Assembly: GCF_018294505.1 (NCBI RefSeq)
Contig: NC_057800.1
Coordinates: 175,409,642 to 175,473,641, forward strand
From: Triticum aestivum
Taxonomy: Eukaryota > Streptophyta > Magnoliopsida > Poales > Poaceae
Direction of reading: 5' to 3'
Length of the DNA: 64,000 nt
How positions within the stretch are numbered: the stretch's first letter is position 1; the number at the start of each line of letters is the position of its first letter. The notes under the pieces were generated by a model, which ran no database searches, was not told the origin of the DNA, and saw only the letters and a list, made by a program, of their open reading frames with translations. Shown in pieces: positions 10,642 to 20,455 of this stretch. A program made the position numbers and the translations under genes.

Positions 10642-12425
10642 TGTTGGAAATATGCCCTAGAGGCAATAATAAATTGATTATTATTATATTTCCTTGTTCA
10701 TGATAATCGTTTATTATCCATGCTAGAATTGTATTGATAGGAAACTCAGATACATGTGTGGATACATAGACAACACCATGTCCCTAGTAAGCCTCTAGTT
10801 GACTAGCTCGTTGATCAATAGATGGTTACGGTTTCCTGACCATGGACATTGGATGTCATTGATAACGGGATCACATCATTAGGAGAATGATGTGATGGAC
10901 AAGACCCAATCCTAAGCCTAGCACAAGATCATGTAGTTCGTATGCTAAAGCTTTTCTAATGTCAAGTATCATTTCCTTAGACCATGAGATTGTGCAACTC
11001 CCGGATACCGTAGGAGTGCTTTGGGTGTGCCAAACGTCACAACGTAACCGGGTGGCTATAAAGGTACACTACAGGTATCTCCGAAAGTGTCTGTTGGGTT
11101 GGCACGAATCGAGATTGAGATTTGTCACTCCGTGTAAACGGAGAGGTATCTCTGGGCCCACTCGGTAGGACATCATCATAATGTGCACAATGTGATCAAG
11201 GAGTTGATCACGGGATGATGTGTTGCGGAACGAGTAAAGAGACTTGCCGGAACAAGATTGAACAAGGTATCGGGATACCTACGATCGAATCTCGGGCAAG
11301 TATCGTACCGATAGACAAAGGGAATTGTAAACGGGATTGTTTAAGTCCTTGACATCGTGGTTCATCCGATGAGATCATCGTGGAACATGTGGGAACCAAC
11401 ATGGGTATCCAGATCCCGCTATTGGTTATTGACCAGAGGACGTCTCGGTCATGTCTGCATGGTTCCCGAACCCGTAGGGTCTACACACTTAAGGTTCGAT
11501 GACGCTAGGGTTATATGGAATAGACATACGTGGTTACCTAATGTTGTTCGGAGTCCCGGATGAGATCCCGGACGTCACGAGGAGTTCCGGAATGGTTCGG
11601 AGGTAAAGATTTATATATGGGAAGTCCTGTTTTGGTCGCCGGAAAAGTTTCGGGGTTTATCGGTAACGTACCGGGACCACCGGGAGGGTCCCGGGGGTCC
11701 ACCAAGTGGGGCCACAAGCCCCGGAGGGCTGCATGGGCCAAGTGTGGGAGGGGACCAGCCCCAGGTGGGCTGGTGCGCCCCCCCCCCCCCCCACAAGGGC
11801 CCAAGGCGCCTAAGGGGAAGAGGGGGGGCAAACCCTAAGGGCAGATGGGCCTTAGGGCCCATACCTGGTGCGCCTCCCTCTCCCCCTCCACCTGGCCGCC
11901 ACCTAGATGAGATCTAGGGGCTGCTGCCACCCCTAGGGAGGGAACCCTAGGTGGGGGCGCAGCCCCTCCCCTCCCCCTATATATACTTGAGGTTTGGGCT
12001 GCCCAACACACACGAGTTTCTCTCCTTCTTGGCGCAGCCCTACCCCTCTCCCTCCTCGTCTCTTGCGGTGCTTGGCGAAGCCCTGCTGGAGTACCACGCT
12101 CCTCCACCACCACCATGCCATCGTGCTACTACTGGATGGAGTCTTCCCCAACCTCTCCCTCTCCCCTTGCTGGATCAAGGCGTAGGAGACGTCGCCGGGC
12201 TGTACGTGTGTTGAACACGGAGGTGCCGTCCGTTCAGCACTAGGATCATCGGTGATTTGAATCACGACGAGTACGACTCCATCAACCCCGTTCACTTGAA
12301 CGCTTCCGCGTAGCGATCTACAAGGGTATGCAGATGCACTCTCCTTCCCCTCGTTGCTGGTTTCTCCATAGATAGATCTTGGTGACACGTAGGAAAATTT
12401 TGAATTTCTACTACATTCCCCAACA
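10642..12425 (+). repeat. 3' LTR of the Angela-type element
   Basis: This is the 1784-bp partner of 3742-5516. The 9-bp size difference comes from a C-run (11778 region) and one extra G. The substitutions are mostly transitions. Confidence 0.95.
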
Positions 12426-12430
12426 GGTGG
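12426..12430 (+). repeat. 5-bp target site duplication GGTGG, right copy
   Basis: Partner of 3737-3741. Confidence 0.9.
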
Positions 12431-13480
12431 TATAGGACTGCGTCTGGGGTAATCCCTTGGCCGGTTCTCCGGCCACGGCGGCGACGGCGTGCGCGCGCGT
12501 GGTTTTCCTCCCTGGAGGCGCCGCTGAGGACTTGTTTCTTTCCACCCCCGTCCCAGATCCCGGGTGAAAGCCCAAAACCCGTCCCGGGTTGGGCGGCGGC
12601 AGCGCCATGCGCGTCGTTCTCTCCTTGGAGACGCCGTCTGGGGCTCTCTGGTTCTTCAGGAGAGTGGTTGTGAGGTTGGAGAGCGCTCGTCGGCGGCGAG
12701 CCCAAGGGATGGTTTTTTTGTGTAGGGTGTGTGTTCCTGCAGGTGTATGCCTTGACGGAGTAATGCTCTGCTGCGGCAAGGTCGTGGCGTGTCATGGTGG
12801 CTCTGCTCCTGAGCCGGGTTGGAGGGGGATAGGGTTCCTCTTCCCGTTGACAGCTCCACGACGCTCACCGCAGAAGCCTCTTCCCTTGTGCGGACACTAG
12901 AGCGGCACCTGGTGCTTCCAACTTTCTTCCCTGGTGCTCTGCAGTGCTTCTTCGACGATCCTCCCGGCAGCTTTCCTTCCGTTTCTCGGTGTCCAAGGAA
13001 GGTGGCAGTGCAGCGGATGTGGTGTGTCTTTGGTGTGGCGAGGACCGATAGTTTACTTGCTCTGGTGTGTCGGCCGGCGCCTGCTCTAGCTCTCGGGTGA
13101 GCTCCCAACGATCCGATGGTGCGGCGCCTTCGAGCCTAGGCGAGAGGATAGGGTTCCTCTTCGGCGTTGGAAGACAGGTGCTCGTTTTGTCTGATGCTCC
13201 ATGGTCAGGCGACCCCCAGTGCCTCCATGCCACTGACTGATCCTCGATGCTTCTTTGTTTTCCTGTCTTTGGTCCCGGGATGCAGCGGGCTTCGACATTA
13301 CTTGCAGGACTTTCTCGTATTTTTTCTTGGTGTGCGGTAGTGTGTGTTGCGTTGTAAGGTGCTCAGTCAGCTCCCATGTATCTTTCGGTCGCTCATGCTT
13401 GGTGGCCTTGTGTAATCCTGGCCGGTTGATGGCTTCGTTAATTCAAAGCCGGGCTCTTCTTGAGCCTTCGTTCTAAAAAC

Positions 13481-13495
13481 AAGAAGAACTCGGAG
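13481..13495 (+). repeat. 15-bp target site duplication, right copy
   Basis: AAGAAGAACTCGGAG, partner of 3259-3273. Confidence 0.85.
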
Positions 13496-13677
13496 AACGG
13501 CAGTTCCATGAATGAATGGGCCGGCCAGCGAGGGCGGGAAGAGATGCAGCAGCGGGCGGTCGTCGATGGTAGCGTGTCAGGCCTTGCACACGCAGCGAGC
13601 GCCGCGAGGCCGTGCGGTGGAAGGCGGCAGAGGATGGCGGCGAACACGTCGTCCGGTAGCCGCTGCGTCGACTCCAT
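13481..13677 (-). pseudogene. F-box gene relic, 5' part of exon 1 (F-box motif)
   Basis: Starting at the ATG at 13677 the minus strand reads MESTQRLPDDVFAAILCRLP, a typical plant F-box beginning (LPDD...ILCRLP). After about 27 codons the frame shifts: the expected ARCVCKA block lies in another frame, and the following tryptophan codon is a TGA. The frame returns for MELPFSEFF at the target duplication and continues in phase into 3273. In life an F-box protein would dock on Skp1 in an SCF ubiquitin ligase; this copy is dead. Confidence 0.75.
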
Positions 13678-13689
13678 GGTCCTTGTCCC

Positions 13690-14460
13690 TCGGCCTGCGC
13701 TCGCTAATTGCGTGTGGATTGTTTTAGGCCTTGGTTTCTTAGAATTTTGGGTTGTTCATCGTCATGGCTTCGGCGATGGCGATTGCGGCGCCGACTAATA
13801 AATCTTCAAATCCTTCCCTAATGAGACAATCCGCTTTTGGGGTGGATTTAGAAACCAGACTGTTCAAGCAAGGATGGTGCGGCGACGGCGGCATCCTCGT
13901 GATGGACCTGTGTCCTCGGGCTTCGCTGTTGCGACGGCGTTTGCTCCAGCGCCGGCGTGGAGCTTGGGAGGTAGTCCAGGAGCGGATGCAGATTGTGGTC
14001 TGTATCAACGGCATCTGGAAGATGGTGGATCTGGGTTCGTAGTTCGTGGCATGCAGGTATGGTTTCCTCCTCCAATATCTTAGTTGGGCGGGGATGCCAG
14101 ATCTGGAGTTCGATGGCGTGTCCGGAGTGTTGCCGCGGCCTGATTCGTTCAACGGCAATGGCTTCGCCTTTATTGGCGAGCCACCTTGGAGGTCTGCAAA
14201 GCTGCATATCAGCGATGGAGCCGCGTCGAGCTCGGGTGTGGAGGTGATCCGTCATTTTCTCCTTTGGTGGCTGCTATGTTGGTGCCAGAGGCAGGTGATG
14301 GGTGTTGGTGTCAAGCTCAGAGGATTCTTCAATCTTGTTTGTTACTTCTTGGCTGGTTTTTCTGTGTGCAAAGGCTAGCGTTCTGCTATCTTTTCAGTTT
14401 TATCAGGTCGATATGTCCATGGCTTGTACTATGATCCTTTTGATATAAATGAGAAACGTA
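13690..14460 (+). mobile_element. Probable non-coding LINE-derived retroposon
   Basis: This is a GC-rich, gene-free stretch whose right end reads ATGATCCTTTTGATATAAATGAGA, resembling the 3' end of grass LINE-derived copies. The open frames on either strand (up to about 140 codons) have no recognisable domain. No target duplication was found and the left end is a guess. Confidence 0.35.
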
Positions 14461-14722
14461 TTAACATGAAAGAAAACGGTGTATATGGTGCATGTGGCCG
14501 TCTACGCGGAAGAAGAGCAAACACCTCACGAGTCACGACTTACTTCAACCCCAAGCGCCGAGGGATAAAACGTGTGATGCCTTGCTTCCTATCGTCAGGA
14601 CTTCCAAAAACAGAAAATAATAAACGCAACCACTGCAATTTTTGCTATTAGCTGCCCAGCAAAAAAAATAGAGATAATTGCCCAACAATTTAGCTTTCCT
14701 GATTTTCAGGAAACTCCAAATT
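14461..14722. other. Non-coding stretch, nothing recognised
   Basis: No convincing reading frame, repeat or transposon end is visible here. It borders the SINE target duplication at 14723. Confidence 0.5.
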
Positions 14723-14734
14723 CCATGCCATATA

Positions 14735-14911
14735 GTTTTTTCTAACACAATACATACAGTAGGCGTCTTGTAATTGATGGAAACGTCTTCTTCAACTAAA
14801 CGCGCATCATCCTAATCCTAAAATAATCCAGCATAAATGCGAGTAGGATTTGAACTCTGATGAGCTGAGAATATCAGTGTCCACATAACCATCCAACTAT
14901 AGATTGGTTCA
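14735..14911 (-). mobile_element. Au-type SINE with target duplication
   Basis: On the minus strand this 177-bp unit carries an A-box-like GTTGGATGGTTA (about 14898-14887) and a B-box-like GAGTTCAAATCC (about 14857-14846). Typical Au body blocks follow (CGCATTTATGCTGGAT, and GACGTTTCCATC near 14787) and the end reads TATTGTGTTAGAAAAAA. Flanking 12-bp duplications CCATGCCATATA lie at 14723-14734 and 14912-14923. The tRNA-like promoter boxes indicate pol III transcription. The copy is diverged and has an internal 3' deletion. Confidence 0.75.
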
Positions 14912-14923
14912 CCATGCCATATA

Positions 14924-15235
14924 ATTTGGTTGCTTTAAAAATGGATGCCAATATCTAGGGCACGGTCGCTCGGTGTGATCTAGCTGCCAGTTTTGTCCAC
15001 ATGCCCTAGCGAAGGTCGTTCTCCAGGGACGTGACAGAGTTATATATACCTAATACCTAATATAATATTAAAGAAAGGTGTGTTTCTCTAATTTTTCGGT
15101 CCATTGCCGGTGAAAAGGAAGAAAAAAAAAGTCTATCCAAGGAGGTACTAAATTTTTGTTTAACCACTTATTTTCCTGCCCACACAGTTAGGAAAAGCCT
15201 ATTTGCCGCATGTCATGGCAAATAGTCCGAGCTTC
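14924..15235. other. Non-coding stretch, nothing recognised
   Basis: Mixed-composition sequence without coding potential or clear transposon termini. Confidence 0.5.
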
Positions 15236-16000
15236 GCATGCGTGCCCAAAACAGCGCCGGCCAGTTTTCGTTATTTCTGTGTTTTTTATATTTTTATTTT
15301 TCTATCCCATTTTTTTTATTTTTTCCTTCTAAGTTTATTTTTCCTTTTTTCTGTAAATTCAATATTAAAAAAAAAATCATAATTTCAAAAAGAAATAAAA
15401 CTTTCAAAAGATATTTAGAATTCCAAAATTTCGTTATCATTTCAAAAAATATTTGGAACTTTAAATTTTAGGTCTCGTTCTTAAATATATTCAAAATTTA
15501 AATAATGTTCCCATTTTCCAAAAATATTTGTGTTTGTTTAAATAGATATATAAAAACATCTATTTTTTCCAAATCTGAAAAAAACATATTTTACCCAAAT
15601 ATTAAAAAAATTCAAAATAATGCTCGCGCTTTTATAAAGAATTTCCAAAATTGTTCTGAATGTTCAAAACATGTTCCCGTTTTCAATAATTATTCACAAA
15701 TTTAAAAAATATTCGTGTTTTCATAAAAGTTTTATGTTTTCAAATTTTTTGTTAGTTTCATAAAATGTTCCCATTTATAATTTTGTTCGTGTTTTCAAAA
15801 AATCACAAAATTTTCAGAAAAAATGTTTGCATTTTTAAAAAATGTGGGGGTTTCAAAATTGTTCGCGTTTTCAAGAATACTAGGCAATTCATTGTTTATT
15901 ATTTTTTTGAAAAGTTCAAAAAGAATCAACAGAAAAAATGTTTTGAATCTTTCACTACATTATGTTCTTAAATATTCACGTTGGCCATGGATTAGCAGGA
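15236..16000. repeat. AT-rich low-complexity block with TTCAAAA/TTTGAA-type runs
   Basis: The sequence is dominated by variants of a short unit (AAAATTTTC, ATTTTCAAAAA, ATGTTC), with motifs such as GTTCGCGTTTTC and ATGTTCCCATTT recurring about every 60-100 bp. This texture is common inside degenerate Triticeae DNA transposons. The lysine/phenylalanine-rich open frames are compositional artefacts. Confidence 0.55.
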
Positions 16001-16590
16001 CGCGATTGTTCGAATGGCTAGCCGCACGTGGTCGGGTCTTTCATGTAGTGAGTTTGATTCTTCAACACGGCTTTTCTTTTGAACTTTTACATGTGCCTTA
16101 CAAACACAGATTGTGTCGGTGCCTGCAAGTGGGCTGGCCGAGATAAACCCTCGTAAAAAAGGGACATTCATGCATGGTAATGCACCGATTATGCTAATAA
16201 AACATAATTTATGTGCTATAATTAGTTATCTACCCGATTACGCTGTCGTATGAGATAGTAATCGAAGGAACCGTGCCCCGAAGGTCGTCGGGTAGCCACT
16301 AAATGAGGAGGCAGCAACAACGCTGAGGCGGAGGTGAACCCAGAGCAAAAATAGACACCAGTTGGGTGGTCGTCACCATGCATACCAACCCCACCATTAT
16401 CAAGATCTTAAAGGACACACATGACTCGGGAGAAGACTGCAGCTCCTTGCTACAGAGAGCGTTTTTGGTCACATCAATTATTTCTCCCGTTGCTTCTCAC
16501 ACAACCAATTCTCTTCCGTTGCAACGCACAGGTATATGTGCTAGTTATAAAAAAGTCGAATGATCTTATAAAACTACCATCTTTTTTAAG
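16001..16590. other. Gene-free stretch
   Basis: Nothing with family resemblance was seen in any frame, and there are no clear repeats or transposon ends. Confidence 0.45.
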
Positions 16591-16935
16591 GAAAAATGCC
16601 ATCATCTCAAAAACATTAAAATGCCATCTCTTGAGTAAAAAATGACATCTCTTAAACTGAGAAGCATTTTAGCATCACACAAAAAATGCCATCTCTTAAA
16701 AAAATAAAAATGGCATCTCTTAAATAAAAAATGCCATCTCTTAATAAAATAAAAATGTCATATCTTAATAAAATAAAAAAATTCCATCTCTCAATAATAA
16801 AAATGCCATCACTTAATGATAAACAAGTCATCTCTTTAAAAATAAAAATGACATATCTTAAAACAAAAAATGGCATCTCTTGATAATAAAAAATGCAATT
16901 TCTTACTCTAAAAATGACATCCCTTAATAATAGAA
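16591..16935 (+). repeat. Degenerate minisatellite of a 'gccatctctta' unit
   Basis: About a dozen units of the form AAAAATGCCATCTCTTAAT with A/T spacers of variable length repeat every 20-30 bp, with CC/CA/GG variants of the core. The short minus-strand frame across it is a translation of the repeat. Confidence 0.8.
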
Positions 16936-17091
16936 AATTTTATCTCATTGTGAGAAAAGAAATTAGTTTTTCTGGAATTTTTTGGGTAAAATGAATTTAA
17001 AAAGAACCTGAAGGCATATATAGCAAAAATTACTGCATTCTATCACAAAAACACAGCTTGGTTCAGCGGGAGAAGCCCGCCACAGCCTGTA

Positions 17092-17400
17092 AGGGCATCT
17101 CCAAAGGTGACCTGCAAATTTGCTCCCGCATCCGTCCGCAGACAGGGGACTAGTCCACGGACACGGGTGCGGGAGCCGGCCATCCAACACTATCCTGTAT
17201 ATATCCGCCAGTAACGGGCAGTTTGAAATTCACATTAGTCCTCCGCATTGGCGGCGATCTTCAACTTCTTTTCCTCCGACACCGCCCTCCATCTCCAATA
17301 GGTTCTCTCGCGATTCTATGCGTCTACGGCGAAAGGAAGAAGAGGTTGGGAGAAAAGGGCGGGAATTGTGTGTTGAGCAACGGGGGATGTAAAAATAGAA
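17092..17400. other. Transposon-end-like or upstream segment, gene unclear
   Basis: It begins with GGGCATCTCCAAAGGTGACC, a motif often seen at ends of grass DNA transposons, and continues as moderately GC-rich DNA up to a LINE target duplication at 17401. No matching inverted end was found in the window. Without the LINE it is continuous with the cysteine-rich gene at 18585, so it could be that gene's upstream region. Confidence 0.3.
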
Positions 17401-17411
17401 TGGGGGATTTT
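17401..17411 (+). repeat. 11-bp LINE target duplication, left copy
   Basis: TGGGGGATTTT occurs here and at 18572-18582. The last T residues may also be counted with the LINE tail. Confidence 0.75.
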
Positions 17412-18571
17412 TTTTTTAAACGAAGACGCACGTTGCGTCCGGCTTTAAATTAATAAAGCCCACCACAGAAAGCATCCAACAAGTAAAACAGAGAGGTTCA
17501 ACAGAAATTAAAGAGGCCGAAGCCCAAAGTACGGAACATGCAACCGGCCTCAGCCTGATAGGAAAGATAGCAACTAAAGAACCGAAGCAGCCAGTCCAAA
17601 AAGCGCCACGAGTGGAATCTTAGTGTCAAGCTTCAAACTGAATCATGCGGATCCGTTCCATGGCCTCCATCATCCGATCTGCATCACGCCATTTCCCCAA
17701 CGGTGTCCATGTCTGAAGAAACAAGTGGCATTTGAAAATAATGTCAGCAGGGTGAGCAGGGAACTTGTGTTTGATGGTCATCTTATTACGGGTGGTCCAC
17801 AGTGACCAGCACAGCGCCCCTACGCATCGCCATAGCACGCGCCCGAAGCTACCTCTATGAGTGAGAAGTATCCCACGTAGGTCCGAAACCGTTTGGGGGT
17901 TCCAGTTTTGCGCAAACGCCTCACGGACGGCACTCCAGGCGAACCGAGCTAGGTGGCATTGAAAGAAGATGTGGTTCGCATCTTCATGCGCTCCACATAA
18001 CGCACAAGACCCATCCGAAGGGCCGTGTCTAATGGCAATGTTGCTAGACGAGGGTAGGCGGTCACGGAATAATTGCCAAAGAAAAACTTTGATCTTTAGC
18101 GGAATAGACGCTTTCCATAGTCCCCTAGCTATGTCAAGAGTCGGTCCCTCAGTCAGCTTGTTGTAAAGCGATTGGACCGTGAACTTTCCGGATCTCGAGA
18201 GGGGAGACCGTGTCAGCCTCAGGGCAGAGAGAGACACCCTGCAAGGCAGTTAGGAGCCCATCCCAACTTGACCGTTCGTGGGCGAGGAGTGGTCTTTTGA
18301 AAGATATGGCTGGAGGGTTAGTTCTAAGCGCGTCGGCCATCAAAATTTCGACGTCAGTGACTAGTTGGTAAATGTCAAAGTGGCTCCGCCAGAAAGGTTC
18401 CGACCCCAGCCACTGGTCGAGCCAGAACCTCGTGGAGTTCTCATTCTTAACGCAAAACTTGGCCCCTAGCGTGAAGGCCGGCTTAACAGCCTGGATTCCG
18501 TTCCAGAAAGGCGATCTCTTCGCCTTTGAGGTGAGAAAATTCCCATCGAGAAAATATTTGGCGTTCCGGAG
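17412..18571 (-). mobile_element. 5'-truncated LINE
   Basis: This 1.16-kb LINE on the minus strand is flanked by the duplication TGGGGGATTTT. Its tail is the T-run at 17408-17417 as seen on the plus strand, next to a 'ctttaaattaataaagcc' block typical of these LINE 3' ends. It contains only the last third of ORF2, the usual outcome of incomplete reverse transcription. Confidence 0.85.
17626..18237 (-). pseudogene. LINE ORF2 C-terminus (zf-RVT)
   Basis: The open frame contains SGKFTVQSLYNKLTEG, then WKASIPLKIKVFLWQLF and the zinc-finger-like CALCGAHEDANHIFFQCHLA, the standard zf-RVT order. Upstream sequence (18343-18238) continues the protein in another frame (LLAHERSSWDGLLTAL), so a frameshift lies near 18190. 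It is a dead fragment. Confidence 0.8.
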
Positions 18572-18584
18572 TGGGGGATTTTAA

Positions 18585-19212
18585 CGCGGAAACAATACGG
18601 ATTGCTACAAAAGCGCTCTACCTTCCTTTTGGATGGGCCGAGGGGACTATTCCACTCGGTCATCCCTGTCGACGTGGACGCCGCCGGCCGGCCCGTCTTC
18701 TCCACGACCTTCGAGTTTGGGGACTCGGAGCAGTCGCTGCGCTTGCGCGACGCCGTCGTCGGCACCATTGCCGCGGAGGACTATGCCACGCCGCTCCTCA
18801 GGGACTCGTACTGCATGGCATGTAGGAGAATCTTCAGCGCTGGCGCCTGCTCGCACCACCATGACCTGTGTGGCCCTGACGGCCTGACGCCGTTCTCCAC
18901 GTCCGCGAGCACGGTGGCGCGTACTGCGTCCGGTGCACGGGCTCCGAGCCATGGTTCCCTCACATGGAGAGCATTCTGGGTGACCCCGTCGGTGAGGATC
19001 GGGACGAGCACGGCCGCTGCCAGCTGCTTCTGCCGGTGCTGAGGAGGGCGCCGGGCAAGTGCGCGCAGTGCGGCGCCCAGGTGCAGTGGGACTCGAAGGA
19101 GCACTGTTCGGAGCCCTGCGCCGCCGCCCATCAGCAGGAGGTCGACCGGCGGAGGGAGCGCCGGGAGGCCAGGCGCGCAGCAAGGGAGCTCGCTAAGCTA
19201 CAAATCTATTGA
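18585..19212 (+). pseudogene. Cysteine-rich, probably zinc-binding protein of unknown function, frameshifted
   Basis: Two overlapping frames together make one protein-like sequence. The first (from the ATG at 18602) carries FHSVIPVDVDAAGRPVFSTT and CMACRRIFSAGAC. The second carries YCVRCTGSEPWFPHMESILG (from about 18910) and CAQCGAQVQWDSKEHCSEPC, ending at 19212 in an Arg/Glu-rich helix. The spaced Cys-x2-Cys pairs suggest zinc binding. The switch between frames at about 18890-18905 looks like a single-base indel, though a short intron cannot be excluded. I do not recognise the family. A LINE separates it from its upstream sequence. Confidence 0.5.
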
Positions 19213-19860
19213 TAGAGTTTGATTGATGCAGGACGCGGCGGATGAAGACACTGTCAATCGGAGGGCGTATCGATCAGCTTCTTCTACTTCAACTAGCTTT
19301 GTTCCTCTCGTTTCCTTCGCCCAGGAGCATCTTTCCAATTCTTGTGATCTGATGTAGTTATGTTGGTCGTTCTATAGAAATTATAGATGTATAATCAACA
19401 TTTTTAGATTTACTACGTTTTTTGAGCTACTAATTTTGGGATGCATTTATGAGAATGTGACGAAATCTTTTCGTACACGGAAAATAAACGAATACATGTT
19501 TCTCCATCATCATCTTCAGGTTCACTATTTATAAAAGAGCAAACTAGCATAAATTGCTTTTGGAGGGCAAGTTCCATGGAAGCCCCCTTTTGCAAAATTC
19601 AAAATTCATATTTTTACATTTCATTTTTTCTGAAAAAATATAGATATGCATGGAGGCATAATGTACAAGTTTGTAAATTTTCAGGACAAAATGCGTTGAA
19701 ACGAGGGCTGTGCAAAAACGAAAACAGAAATATGAGGTTTTCCACACATGATACTTCCTCAAAGTCTAGAAATCTGTTTTTTCTGTACATGTCGCATTTC
19801 AAGGTATTTCATCCTGAATTTTTACGCACATATGCAATAACCGTTAGATTAGGGTGGATG
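19213..19860. other. 3' flank of the cysteine-rich gene and unassigned AT-rich DNA
   Basis: The first 150 bp may be 3' UTR. The remainder (19400-19860) is AT-rich with no recognised feature, and its short open frames show no family resemblance. Confidence 0.4.
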
Positions 19861-19879
19861 AACTAGTAGAAAACGGGCC

Positions 19880-20075
19880 TATTGTCCCGGTTCGTAAGGG
19901 CCTTTTGTCCCGGTTCCAGAACCGGGACTAAAGGGTCATTACTAATGCCCTGACCCTTTAATCCCGGTTCTAACCAGAACCGGGACAGATGGGCCTCCAC
20001 GTGGCCTGCGCGCTGAGCCCAGGCAGGAGGGCCTTTGGTCCCGGTTGGTGGCACCAACCGGGACCAATAGGCCTC
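19880..20075. repeat. Left subterminal palindromic repeats of the CACTA element
   Basis: Tandem units such as TCCCGGTTCCAGAACCGGGAC and CCCGGTTGGTGGCACCAACCG repeat here. Each is a near-perfect palindrome of 20-30 bp. Such repeats are presumed binding sites of the element's TnpA-like protein. Confidence 0.85.
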
Positions 20076-20455
20076 CACGCGTCAGCATTTCTGTGGCTGG
20101 GGTTTTTGTTTTTTGTTTTTGAAAGGGGGGGTTGGGGGTTTTGGGGGGTTAATTTAGGTATTTCATATATTGTGTTAGATAGCTAATTAATAGAGAGAAG
20201 TGTCCTCTCTTATGTCCGTGCTTGGTCGACGCTACGTACTATACATACGTATAAAGAGGACTAGACACGCTAGCTAGCTAGTAAGCAAACGAAGGAAACA
20301 GAAGATCGTCATGAACATATATGCATGCGGAGAGAAGTGATATCGACCACCTCTCCTTCTCCGAAAGATTGGTCGAACAACAAGTTCTCGTATATCTATC
20401 GTCCGACACTACCGGCTACATATATACAATAATTATCTCTTACAAATATAATCTC

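Larger units (their letters stand above)
3742..12425 (+). mobile_element. Angela/BARE/WIS-type Copia retrotransposon, degenerate interior
   Basis: This is a complete 8.7-kb LTR element. The LTRs begin TGTTGGAAATATGCCC and end in CCCCAACA. A 5-bp target duplication, a primer-binding site and a purine tract are present. Relics of gag, protease, integrase, reverse transcriptase and RNase H occur in the normal Copia order, but no frame exceeds 100 codons. The LTRs differ at about 35 sites counted by eye in roughly 1775 bp (about 2%), plus a C-run length change, so the insertion is fairly recent although the interior is heavily mutated. The family name rests on recognising the LTR start. Confidence 0.9.
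3274..13480 (+). mobile_element. LINE-like retroposon split by an Angela-type element
   Basis: This non-coding retroposon consists of 3274-3736 plus 12431-13480, about 1.5 kb once the inserted Copia element is removed. A 15-bp target duplication (3259-3273, 13481-13495) bounds it. The 3' end has the grass LINE signature of a short 'taattcaaagccgggc' block, then 'gagccttcgttct' and a brief A-tract at 13475-13480. The open frames in its GC-rich body, on both strands, show no recognisable domain. It is probably a non-autonomous derivative moved by a LINE machinery. Confidence 0.75.

Noticed and set aside
12292..14378. Overlapping open frames of 100-167 codons in both strands
   Set aside because: GC-rich retroposon DNA without conserved motifs. 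Only the F-box start at 13677-13481 resembles a protein family.
15238..16146. Lys/Phe-rich open frames
   Set aside because: They arise from AT-rich low-complexity sequence and have no plausible start context or motif.
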